Shown here in pieces: positions 8,887-15,893 of a DNA stretch of 64,000 bases (its first letter is position 1; each line of letters begins with the position of its first letter). The notes under the pieces are model-generated. The model was not told the DNA's origin. It ran no database searches and worked only from the letters and a program-made list of their open reading frames with translations. A program made the translations under genes and the position numbers. Source of the stretch: Curtobacterium sp. ER1/6 (lineage in GTDB: Bacteria; Actinomycetota; Actinomycetes; Actinomycetales; Microbacteriaceae); assembly GCF_001742745.1 (NCBI RefSeq), contig NZ_MJAK01000008.1:86-64085 (forward strand), written 5' to 3'.

Positions 8887-9348
8887 TCAGAGATGTTGCA
8901 CGGATGGTCGCGCGAAGGCGGCGATGACGCGTTCTGGGTCCTCGGACGTGGCGAGGAACACCTGTCCGTTCCCACGGGTGATCCTGATGGCTTTCTGTCC
9001 GTTCGCGGCGAGGAGCAGCCCCTTCCTGCGGCTGGCTCCTTTGATGCCCCACCCGCCGAAGTCTTCGAGTGGGCGGACGTCAACGCTCTCGATCGATGCG
9101 ATGTCGTCGAGTCGGACGCGGACGGCCCAGAACGGGACGACGACGAACCACACGGCGCGACGGGTTGTCATGATGGCGACGGCCGGGGCTGTCAGCATCA
9201 GTACGAAGAGTCCGCCGCCGAAGCCGAGCATCCACCAGCCGCTTGCCTCGGGGAACTCGGCGAGGGAGAACACGCACACCAGCAGCGGGCCACCACAGAG
9301 GATGAATCGCAAGCCGACGTTGAACCGTTGCCAGGAGAGGACGCTCAT
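8887..9348 (-). CDS. PH-like membrane protein, candidate SDP-toxin immunity protein
   Basis: The 153-residue protein has two membrane helices (about residues 11-30 and 37-58) and then a beta-rich domain of about 90 residues. That domain contains RVRLDDIASIESVDVRPL, FGGWGIKG and ITRGNGQVFLATSEDP, resembling bacterial PH-like domains. Its ATG overlaps the sdpB stop by one base (TGATG), so it is the last gene of the toxin operon. SdpI, the known immunity protein of the Bacillus system, is a multi-helix membrane protein with no resemblance to this one. The immunity role is inferred from position, membrane location and the absence of any other candidate. Confidence 0.7.
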   Translation of the reverse strand: MSVLSWQRFNVGLRFILCGGPLLVCVFSLAEFPEASGWWMLGFGGGLFVLMLTAPAVAIMTTRRAVWFVVVPFWAVRVRLDDIASIESVDVRPLEDFGGWGIKGASRRKGLLLAANGQKAIRITRGNGQVFLATSEDPERVIAAFARPSVQHL

Positions 9349-10292
9349 CAGTCAGTCCGATCGATTCGAGGCACTCGGAGGTACAGCACCAGGAGCGCGG
9401 CCATGGAGAGAAAGAAGGACCAGAGTCCGAAGGCCACTCCGATGCAGAGGTGGAAAGCGAGCAACACAGGGAGGGCGATCGTGCGGATGGAGGGTCGGAC
9501 GAAGAAGAGTGCTGCCGCGAAGAGCTCCAGAGCCATCACTCCGTAGTTGACAGCGACAGTGCCGAAGAGCGAGCCCTGCGCCGCCTCGATGAGCCAGACC
9601 AGCGGGCCCGGTGGCCGGAAGCTCGGATCCTGGATCCAGTACCAAAGGGCCGTACCGTTGGCCCACTCGACGACTGCGAACTTCGCGATGGCCGCGTTCG
9701 CATAGAGAACTGCAGCCTGGATCCAGATGATCACGAGCATGGCCCACGCTGTTCCTCGTGCGCCCCAAGTTCGCGAAGCCCACCGTCCGTCTCTCACCCA
9801 GTGATTGCTTCGACCGTCGAGGAGGAGGAGCGGGACCAGCAGCAGCGTGAGGACCGCTGCGACCTGATCACCGCCGTCGCGGACAGGGGATCCGATGTTG
9901 AGGCTCCACGAGACCCACCAGTGGGGAACAGCGGTGACTGCTGGTAGGTACCCGCTGAGTACGGCGAGCGTGACCGCAACCACGATCATCAGGCTCAGCG
10001 GCGAACTGCCGCCCGCCGCACAGAACAGCGACCATCGTGCGGTCGCCGCATCGCACACCACCCCGTCAGGGTTCTCAGGGCTGGAGAGGAACAGCGCTCC
10101 ACGAGGTGTCAGAAGGAAGGTCAGGAGGGTCGACAGTGCGAGCAACGAGCGCGCGATCGCCACTGACGAGTTGTACGGCGAGACGTCGTCGATGAAGTCG
10201 GCCGCGCTGCGCAACAGCGTCTTGCCCGCTGAGGCCGAGCTCCTCCACTCGGTCACCAAGCCGCTCTGGACCGCGAGCGGGTTCATGCGCAT
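9348..10292 (-). CDS. sdpB: SdpB-family toxin maturation membrane protein
   Basis: The 314-residue protein has the layout of the SdpB/HTTM group: a short cytoplasmic N-terminus with NSSVAIARSLLALSTLLTF, then about six to eight membrane helices. The family hallmark is PHWWVSWSLNIGSPVRDGGD followed by QVAAVLTLLLVPLLL (about residues 125-165). In Bacillus, SdpB works with SdpA to mature the SDP peptide toxin from SdpC. The first ATG (10292) lies inside sdpA; a second in-frame ATG at 10286 forms an ATGA overlap with the sdpA stop and may be the true start. The coding DNA looks less GC-rich than the neighbouring genes. Confidence 0.85.
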   Translation of the reverse strand: MRMNPLAVQSGLVTEWRSSASAGKTLLRSAADFIDDVSPYNSSVAIARSLLALSTLLTFLLTPRGALFLSSPENPDGVVCDAATARWSLFCAAGGSSPLSLMIVVAVTLAVLSGYLPAVTAVPHWWVSWSLNIGSPVRDGGDQVAAVLTLLLVPLLLLDGRSNHWVRDGRWASRTWGARGTAWAMLVIIWIQAAVLYANAAIAKFAVVEWANGTALWYWIQDPSFRPPGPLVWLIEAAQGSLFGTVAVNYGVMALELFAAALFFVRPSIRTIALPVLLAFHLCIGVAFGLWSFFLSMAALLVLYLRVPRIDRTD

Positions 10293-10813
10293 CTGACTTC
10301 CACCTTCGCGACCTTCTCGAAGGGCGCTTCAGTGCCGCGGAACGCCCAGGGAACCGGTTCCTGGCGCGCGAGGGTAACGTCTCCGCACAAGATCTGCGCG
10401 TCATTCGTGATCCGCACTCGTTGGCGCTCGAGTCCCGCGCCGCACGCGAGCACGGACGCGCCGGTAGAGCAGGGACGCCAGGCGTCACGGTTGAGCCGCT
10501 CGATGATTCTGTCGACGTCGATCGCACCCAGCCGCGAAGCCCGGTTCAGGCCGAACGCCCAGCGTGGTTGAGCATTCGGTGCGGTCCCGACTTCGACGCC
10601 GTGCTCGTCGTAGGCCACGACGAATGCTCCACGAGGTGACTTGGTGAAGAAGGACCATCCTTCGGGGACGATCTCCCGCACCATGTTCGCTGCACGTTTC
10701 GTGCTCGGTCCGAGGTGATCTGCCGGTGGCAGGGCAATCGCCGTCATGGTCGACGCGACGGTGACGACGATTGCGCCGCACAACGCAAGCGCGTGAGTGG
10801 GCTGATCGTTCAT
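10283..10813 (-). CDS. sdpA: SdpA-family toxin maturation protein
   Basis: The 176-residue protein has one N-terminal membrane anchor (ALALCGAIVVTVASTMTAIA, about 8-27) and an extracytoplasmic domain. That domain carries the family hallmark PEGWSFFTKSPRG (about 50-62) and a later FGLNRASRLG. Cysteines in RPCSTGASVLACG and near the C-terminus may form disulfides. SdpA is needed with SdpB for toxin production in Bacillus. The gene starts 6 bases after the sdpC stop and overlaps sdpB, so the three form one transcription unit. Confidence 0.85.
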   Translation of the reverse strand: MNDQPTHALALCGAIVVTVASTMTAIALPPADHLGPSTKRAANMVREIVPEGWSFFTKSPRGAFVVAYDEHGVEVGTAPNAQPRWAFGLNRASRLGAIDVDRIIERLNRDAWRPCSTGASVLACGAGLERQRVRITNDAQILCGDVTLARQEPVPWAFRGTEAPFEKVAKVEVRCA

Positions 10814-10819
10814 TGGTGT

Positions 10820-11458
10820 CTAGCGGACAGTCGAGACGACCTGCACAGCGAGCCGTTCCCGAGCGGCGGTGCTCTCGTCCCCGGTCGCAGCTCTTCCGCA
10901 CCAGGTCCATGCCCCACACCACAGGGCCACCGAGATCACCACGGCCACAGCAGCAGTCGCCACGGCGGCGTTGTGGACCCCGACTGCGGCGTACGCGACG
11001 CACACCACAGCGGCGCCGCATCGGCCGCTGCTCTCGGCGGACGGAAAGTCAGCTGGTCCAACGTCTCGAGCATTCATCTGCTCGCGCGTGTGCTCGACGA
11101 CGATCTGCCCGAGCTTCGCTGATGCCTTCTCCACGCGGTAGACGTTCCCGCTCCGCAGGTCAGCGAGTACCGGCTCGAGCCGTGACTGTTCTGCCGTCAA
11201 CACCTCGACACTGGCTGCGTGAGCCTTTGCCCGGTAATCACCGAGGTCGAAGCTGTCTGACACGAGGAGATCTTTGCCGACCTCGGTTCCGAGTCGACTT
11301 GCCAGATCGCCAGAGCCGTAAGCGAGGGCGTCGACGATCTCGACATCAGATGGGCCGTCGGTCATCGGGGAGGCGGTCGCTCCGTACGAGGGGCTTGCGC
11401 AGAGGAGAGACCCCAGGAGCACGGCGACGGCCCCGAGAACGGGGATTGAGTGTTTCAA
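10820..11458 (-). CDS. sdpC: SdpC-family precursor of an SDP-like peptide toxin
   Basis: I start at TTG 11458 because GAAAGGA lies 6 bases upstream and a signal peptide begins at once (KHSIPVLGAVAVLLGSLLC, ending SYGA-TAS). The precursor is then 212 residues, close to the 203 of Bacillus SdpC. The middle has DALAYGSGDLASRLG, like the FG-G-LA motif of the family. Near the C-terminus comes Cys147-x5-Cys153 and a hydrophobic stretch to about residue 188. In Bacillus the mature toxin is 42 residues beginning at Cys141, with a Cys141-Cys147 disulfide, so spacing and position match closely. A second C-x5-C (Cys181, Cys187) ends the stretch and is unusual. The predicted product would be a secreted membrane-active toxin. 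Confidence 0.85.
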   Translation of the reverse strand: MKHSIPVLGAVAVLLGSLLCASPSYGATASPMTDGPSDVEIVDALAYGSGDLASRLGTEVGKDLLVSDSFDLGDYRAKAHAASVEVLTAEQSRLEPVLADLRSGNVYRVEKASAKLGQIVVEHTREQMNARDVGPADFPSAESSGRCGAAVVCVAYAAVGVHNAAVATAAVAVVISVALWCGAWTWCGRAATGDESTAARERLAVQVVSTVR

Positions 11459-11483
11459 GGACAGTCCTTTCACTATCGGACTG

Positions 11484-11512
11484 ATACTGGCATATCGGTG
11501 CAGCAAGAACAA
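11484..11512 (-). promoter_or_regulatory. promoter of the sdp operon
   Basis: On the minus strand, TTGTTC and CAGTAT are separated by 17 bases, with TG before the -10 (extended -10). They lie about 25-55 bases before the sdpC start, within the most AT-rich stretch of the window. No SdpR-like repressor gene is nearby. Confidence 0.55.
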
Positions 11513-11589
11513 CAAGAAATACAGAGTATTTACGCCCACCATGATATCGCTTTGTGTATGCCTGGTTCGAGCAGGGTGGGCATGGCGAC

Positions 11590-11623
11590 GCACGGCTCGC
11601 GCCGTTGCCAGGGCGAGCCGTGC
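11590..11623. terminator. hairpin after mesD remnant A
   Basis: GCACGGCTCGC pairs perfectly with GCGAGCCGTGC across a 12-base loop. The same hairpin in variant form follows intact mesD, so it appears to have been copied with the gene end. It also separates mesD transcription from the sdp promoter. Confidence 0.7.
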
Positions 11624-11625
11624 TG

Positions 11626-11751
11626 CTACCGCACTGTTGGAACCGTGATGCTGGCGAGCTCCAACCGGGCGATGGCCGCCTCTGCGGATAGCGCGCCGGG
11701 CTTCTGCAGGGCCGTGCCGCGGGCCAGCGGGGCTGTCTTCCGCGCCTTCAT
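11626..11751 (-). pseudogene. decayed copy A of the mesD 3' end
   Basis: The minus strand reads APLARGTALQKPGALSAEAA and continues to a TAG at 11626. It matches the last 36 residues of MesD at about 25 positions, and the terminator hairpin is duplicated behind it. It is too short to have any MesD function and lacks the zinc ligands. It lies between intact mesD and the sdp promoter and forms the right border of the inserted module. Confidence 0.85.
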
Positions 11752-11794
11752 GAGTCGTGGTGCTTGTTCCTTCCGTTCGACTGAAGCGCCAGTT

Positions 11795-11818
11795 TCACCA
11801 GTGATACAGCACTGGTGA
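11795..11818. repeat. short inverted repeat
   Basis: TCACCAGTG and CACTGGTGA are perfect 9-base arms around a 6-base loop, in the gap between remnant A and mesD. It may be a terminator remnant or a protein-binding site. No gene starts next to it. Confidence 0.4.
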
Positions 11819-11895
11819 GCGAGAGCTGCACTGCGAACCGACCCGCGCCTCCAGGCCGCACCGAGAACTGATCACCTGACGGTCGCAGGACGACG

Positions 11896-11927
11896 CACGG
11901 CCCGCCCCGTTGCCGGAGCGAGCCGTG
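11896..11927. terminator. mesD terminator hairpin
   Basis: CACGGCCCGC and GCGAGCCGTG pair with one G-T, starting 16 bases beyond the mesD stop. The related hairpin at 11590 supports a conserved terminator function. Confidence 0.55.
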
Positions 11928-11943
11928 TTGCGGAGTCGGGACG

Positions 11944-12993
11944 CTACCGCGCTGCCGGAACCGCGACGCTGGCGAGCTCCGCTCGGACGATGTCCGCCCC
12001 TGCGGACAGCGCGCCGAGCTTCTGCAGGGCCGCGCCGCGGGCCAGCGGTGCCATGCCGCAGTTCGTGCTCGGGATGAGCTTGTCCGCGTCGACGTGCTCG
12101 AGCGCCCGGCGCAGCACCTCGGCGACCTCCTCGGGCGTCTCGACCCGCTCGGTGGCGACGTCGATCGCGCCGAGCATGACCTTCTTGCCGCGGATGAGCT
12201 CGACGAGCTCGAGCGGCACGTGGGAGTGGATGCACTCGAGGGAGACGATGTCGATCGACGACTGCTGCAGGAGCGGGAAGGACTGCTCGTACTGCCGCCA
12301 CTCGGCGCCGAGGGTCTCCTTCCACCGGTTGTTCGCCTCGATGCCGTAGCCGTAGCAGATGTGCACGGCGGTCTCGACGCGGAGGCCCTCGGCGGCGCGT
12401 TCGAGCGCGGCGACGCCCCAGTCCTGCACCTCGTCGTGGAAGACGGTGAACGCAGGCTCGTCGAACTGGATGACGTCGACGCCGGCCTCCTGGAGCTCGA
12501 GTGCCTCCTGGTTGAGGATCGTCGCGAACTCCCACGCCAGCTTCTCGCGGCTCTTGTAGTGCTGGTCGGAGAGGGTGTCGATCATGGTCATCGGGCCGGG
12601 CAGTGCCCACTTGATCGGGCGGTCGGTCTGGGCGCGGAGGAACTTCGCGTCCTCGACGAAGACCGACTCCGGGCGGCTCACGGCGCCGACGACCGTGGGG
12701 ACGGCGGCGTCGTAGCGGTCACGGATGCGGACGGTCTCCTTGCGCTCCTGGTCGATGCCGTCGAGGTGCTCGATGAACGTCGTGACGAAGTGCTGGCGGG
12801 TCTGCTCGCCGTCGCTGACGATGTCGATCCCGTTGCGCTCCTGCTCGTGGACGGCGGAGCGGAGGGCGTCCTGCTTGCCCTCGGTCAGGGCCGCCCCGTC
12901 GAGCTGCCAGGGGGACCAGAGCTTCTCGGGCTCGGCCAGCCAGGAGGGCTTCGGCAGGCTGCCGACGATCGAGGTGGGGAGGAGGGTGCTCAT
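11944..12993 (-). CDS. mesD: core MetE-type methionine synthase MesD
   Basis: The 349-residue protein is only the catalytic half of cobalamin-independent methionine synthase. The zinc-binding set is complete: His211 and Cys213 (HICYG), Glu253 (SLECIHS) and Cys312 (STNCGM). The substrate-binding FDEP lies at 178-181. It lacks the N-terminal folate half of MetE. Core MetE proteins encoded beside a DUF1852 protein have been described as MesD, which needs its partner MesX and oxygen; that description applies to the pair and was not tested here. The gene follows mesX by 20 bases in one unit. Two decayed copies of its last 35 codons lie downstream. Confidence 0.88.
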   Translation of the reverse strand: MSTLLPTSIVGSLPKPSWLAEPEKLWSPWQLDGAALTEGKQDALRSAVHEQERNGIDIVSDGEQTRQHFVTTFIEHLDGIDQERKETVRIRDRYDAAVPTVVGAVSRPESVFVEDAKFLRAQTDRPIKWALPGPMTMIDTLSDQHYKSREKLAWEFATILNQEALELQEAGVDVIQFDEPAFTVFHDEVQDWGVAALERAAEGLRVETAVHICYGYGIEANNRWKETLGAEWRQYEQSFPLLQQSSIDIVSLECIHSHVPLELVELIRGKKVMLGAIDVATERVETPEEVAEVLRRALEHVDADKLIPSTNCGMAPLARGAALQKLGALSAGADIVRAELASVAVPAAR

Positions 12994-13013
12994 GTGCGTG
13001 GAGGTCCAGTCGG

Positions 13014-13991
13014 TCAGTGGGTGAGGGCGGCGGGCGCGGTCTGCTCGGCGAGCCAGCGGTCGAGGAAGTCGCGGTGCGGCGCGACGAGGTGCTCCTCGGT
13101 CCAGCGGCCCTGCGTGACGCCGAGGCGGCTGCGTTCCTCGCGGTCGTAGGCGATGCCGGTCGACGACCAGTCGTCGTGCTCGAGGGTCGGGCGGAACTCG
13201 CTCGGCGCGACCCCGTTTGCGTTGTAGATCTCCGGTCGGTAGATCTTCTGGAACGTCTCCATCGTGCTGATCGTGCCGATCAGCTGCAGGTCCGAGTAGT
13301 CGGCGACGACGTCACCGCGCGAGTAGAAGGCGAGCGGCGCCTTCGCACCCGGGGGCATGAAGTACCGGACCTGCATCCCCATCCGGCCGAAGTAGTCGTC
13401 GGTGAGCGAGGCGTGCTCGTGCTCGTACTCCGCGCCGAGGACCGGGTGGACGAAGCCCGTCTGCCGGTAGGTCTGGCTCGTCGAGACGCTGATGCACACC
13501 ACCGGCTCGGCGTCGAACTGCGACCGGAAGGCGTCCGACCGCAGGAAGTGCTGGAAGAGCTGCCCGTGCAGCTGCCCGAAGTCGGCGGGGAGCGAGGGCG
13601 CCGAGGGCAGCCGCACCGCGAAGTCGTGGTCGCGGAGGTACGACGAGAAGTTGTTGCCGAGGATGCCCTGGTGGCGCTCGCCGGTGTGCTGGTCGACGAC
13701 CGTGACGTCGAGCACCTCGATCAGGGGGAAGCGCTCGACCCGTCCACCGTCCTCGAACTGCATCGTGATCGACACGATGTCGAGCTCGACGCGGTAGCGG
13801 TCACCGTCCGGATCCCCGGCCAGGTCGTTGCAGCGCCCGTCGATGAGCGCGAGGGCGTTGCGGAGGTTCTGCTGGCGGCCCTCGCCGCGGGCCAGGTTCG
13901 CGAAGTTCGTGGTCAGCCGCGAGCTCTCCGCCGGCGAGTAGTCCTCGTCGAAGCGGGTCCTGCTGATGCTGAAGGTGATGTCGTTCGCCAT
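13014..13991 (-). CDS. mesX: DUF1852 protein MesX, partner of MesD
   Basis: The 325-residue protein begins MANDITFSISRTRFDEDYSP and contains RGEGRQQNLRNALALIDGRC, LGNNFSSYLRDHDFAVRLPS and TSQTYRQTGFVHPVLGAEYE, with no membrane segment. This is the DUF1852 family, found adjacent to core MetE genes and reported as the required partner MesX. Its biochemical step is not settled; a role in supplying the methyl group is the usual proposal. It starts the mesX-mesD unit and diverges from a LysR gene, with a shared control region. Confidence 0.85.
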   Translation of the reverse strand: MANDITFSISRTRFDEDYSPAESSRLTTNFANLARGEGRQQNLRNALALIDGRCNDLAGDPDGDRYRVELDIVSITMQFEDGGRVERFPLIEVLDVTVVDQHTGERHQGILGNNFSSYLRDHDFAVRLPSAPSLPADFGQLHGQLFQHFLRSDAFRSQFDAEPVVCISVSTSQTYRQTGFVHPVLGAEYEHEHASLTDDYFGRMGMQVRYFMPPGAKAPLAFYSRGDVVADYSDLQLIGTISTMETFQKIYRPEIYNANGVAPSEFRPTLEHDDWSSTGIAYDREERSRLGVTQGRWTEEHLVAPHRDFLDRWLAEQTAPAALTH

Positions 13992-14087
13992 GGTCCGCAG
14001 TCCGTACGTCGAGCGCCCGCGGGCACTGTGGGAAGAGTCCTCCGATCATGCCGGGAGGCGCGGGGCATCAGGTAATACCGAGACGCT

Positions 14088-14108
14088 ATGCAGACACATA
14101 GTCTGCAT
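14088..14108. promoter_or_regulatory. inverted repeat, probable LysR operator for the mes locus
   Basis: ATGCAGAC and GTCTGCAT are perfect arms around ACATA and end two bases before the LysR start codon. GGTAATACC at 14071 is a second small dyad and supplies a TATTAC-like -10 for mesX on the minus strand. The layout suits a LysR protein that represses its own gene and controls mesX-mesD. Confidence 0.65.
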
Positions 14109-14110
14109 CT

Positions 14111-15052
14111 ATGGCTCGCGTCTCGAACGACATCACGCTGCAGCAGCTCCGGTACTTCATCGAGGTCGCCTCCGAGGGCTCCATCAGCGCGGCAGCCGAC
14201 CTGCTCTACATCTCGCAGCCGACGCTGTCGGCAGCGATGAAGGACCTCGAGACGCGGATCGGGCGGCCGCTCTTCACCCGGTCGGCGCGCGGCGTCGTGC
14301 TGACGGTCGACGGCGTCGAGTTCCTCGGGTACGCCCGGCAGGTCGTCGAGCAGGTCTCCCTGCTCGAGCAGCGGTACGTCGGGCGTCAGGCGTCGCGTCG
14401 GCTGCTCGGGGTCTCCGCGCAGCACTACTCGTTCGCCGTCGAGGCCTTCGTCCGCATGGTCGAGGGAGCCGCCGCCGACGAGTACGAGTTCTCCCTCCGC
14501 GAGACCCGCACCTGGGACATCATCGAGGACGTCCGGACCCTGCGGAGCGAGGTCGGCATCCTCTACCGGAACGACTTCAACCGGCAGGTGCTCGGCAAGC
14601 TGATGCGGGACGCCGGCGTGGTGTTCACCCCGCTGTTCGTGGCGCAGCCGCACATCTTCGTGGCCCGGCGGAACCCGCTCGCGTCGCGGGAGCGGGCGAC
14701 CCTCGAGGACCTCGCGGACCTGCCGCGGCTCACCTTCGACCAGGGCGCGAACAACTCCTTCTACCTGGCGGAGGAGATCCTGTCGACGATGTCGAGCAAG
14801 CGCGAGATCCGGGTGTCGGACCGGGCGACGATCTTCAACCTCATGATCGGTCTCGGCGGGTACACCATCTCGACGGGGTTGATCAGCGACGACCTCGATC
14901 CGGAGATCGTGGCCATCCCGCTCGACGTCGACGAGCGGATCGAGATCGGATGGATCGCGCACACGTCGGTGCCGCTGACCGTGCAGGCGCAGACGTACCT
15001 GGACGAGCTGCGGGCGGTGGTCGTCGGTTACGGGGTCGAGCCGCTCGGTTGA
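14111..15052 (+). CDS. LysR-family regulator of mesXD
   Basis: The 313-residue protein has an N-terminal winged helix-turn-helix (LQQLRYFIEVASEGSISAAA, then ISQPTLSAAMKDLE, RLG-type wing PLFTRSARG) and a periplasmic-binding-like effector domain from about residue 95. It is transcribed away from mesX, the classic LysR arrangement, so control of methionine synthesis is the likely job; the effector is unknown. The stop overlaps the ATG of the next gene (TGATG). An 84-base decayed copy of its 3' region occurs at 16839. Confidence 0.88.
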   Translation: MARVSNDITLQQLRYFIEVASEGSISAAADLLYISQPTLSAAMKDLETRIGRPLFTRSARGVVLTVDGVEFLGYARQVVEQVSLLEQRYVGRQASRRLLGVSAQHYSFAVEAFVRMVEGAAADEYEFSLRETRTWDIIEDVRTLRSEVGILYRNDFNRQVLGKLMRDAGVVFTPLFVAQPHIFVARRNPLASRERATLEDLADLPRLTFDQGANNSFYLAEEILSTMSSKREIRVSDRATIFNLMIGLGGYTISTGLISDDLDPEIVAIPLDVDERIEIGWIAHTSVPLTVQAQTYLDELRAVVVGYGVEPLG

Positions 15053-15849
15053 TGCCCCGGCTTCGCTCCATGACGCAGGAGGGCGAGAGTCTGGATCTCC
15101 TCGCGGCTGCACAGCAGACCTGCTGGGGAAGCATCACGAAGGGGGTCGTGGGCACGACGGCGTTGTCGGCACTCGACGTGGAGCGGCCCGTCGTGCACTA
15201 CCTCCCGACCGTTCCCGACGGCGAGATCACGATCGCAGACCTCGTCCATCACACAGCGGGCCTGCCGCGGCTCCCGAGCGGGATGACCAACAGATTGTTC
15301 ACCGATCCGTACCGAGCCTCGGTTGGCGCTCCCCTGGACCCGGCGGTGTGCGTGCCCCTCACCGAACGCGGCTCGATCGTCTACTCGAACCTCGGTTACG
15401 CCCTCCTCGGAGCAGTACTCGACGTCGTGCACGGAGACTGGTTCACCGAAGTGCACCGTGTGGTCCTCGGGCCGGCGAGCATCAGCTCCGCGACCCTCTC
15501 GCCGTCCGACGCAGAGTGGGTTGCGCCGAGGCTGTTCGGGCGGCACATCAAGCCTTGGGCGATAGCGGAGTCTCCGTACGCAGCAGCAGGTGGCATCTGG
15601 TCGTCATTCGAAGACCTCTGTCGGTACGCCGACTGGACACTGCGTGCCGGAGCCGAGACTGCTCGAACGGTGAGTTGGAAGCGTGAAGGGGTCACGACGT
15701 GGATCAACCGTGAAGTTCGGGCAGCCGGAGCGGCCATCCTCAACGCTCGAGGAGTCACGGCTGTGGTGCATGCGCTCGCGCAGACGCCGCACACGGCCGA
15801 CAGCATCGCGTCCTCGCTCGTCGAGCGGGAGCTTCGTCGCCGAGGATGA
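15052..15849 (+). CDS. serine hydrolase of the beta-lactamase/DD-peptidase fold
   Basis: The 265-residue protein has the class C-type motifs Ser27-Ile-Thr-Lys30 (SxxK) and Tyr111-Ser-Asn113 (YxN), with VHHTAGLPRLPSG between them. It has no signal peptide and starts only 26 residues before the SxxK serine, so the N-terminal part of the usual fold is short. It may be truncated or have lost its signal. Start and stop overlap with the LysR gene implies cotranscription. Activity could be an esterase or a D-aminopeptidase; an antibiotic resistance role is not supported. Confidence 0.75.
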   Translation: MPRLRSMTQEGESLDLLAAAQQTCWGSITKGVVGTTALSALDVERPVVHYLPTVPDGEITIADLVHHTAGLPRLPSGMTNRLFTDPYRASVGAPLDPAVCVPLTERGSIVYSNLGYALLGAVLDVVHGDWFTEVHRVVLGPASISSATLSPSDAEWVAPRLFGRHIKPWAIAESPYAAAGGIWSSFEDLCRYADWTLRAGAETARTVSWKREGVTTWINREVRAAGAAILNARGVTAVVHALAQTPHTADSIASSLVERELRRRG

Positions 15850-15893
15850 CGCTCGGTGCCCGGACCCGAGACCAGAGCCGGATCGGCGACTGC

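Noticed and set aside
8723..9052. A 109-residue minus-strand frame ending in the mesD tail copy B
   Set aside because: Its upstream part overlaps the PH-like gene in another frame and its end is the recognisable mesD remnant, so it is not a gene.
9348..10292. Vitamin K-dependent carboxylase
   Set aside because: HTTM-like helices are shared, but the PHWW and GGDQ motifs and the adjacent sdpA and sdpC genes fit SdpB better.
13992..14110. Possible SAM or cobalamin riboswitch before the mes genes
   Set aside because: The gap is only 119 bases, carries a LysR-type dyad and shows no riboswitch core helices or conserved loops.
15052..15849. Beta-lactamase resistance gene
   Set aside because: SxxK and YxN motifs occur in many esterases and peptidases of this fold, there is no signal peptide and the sequence is short.
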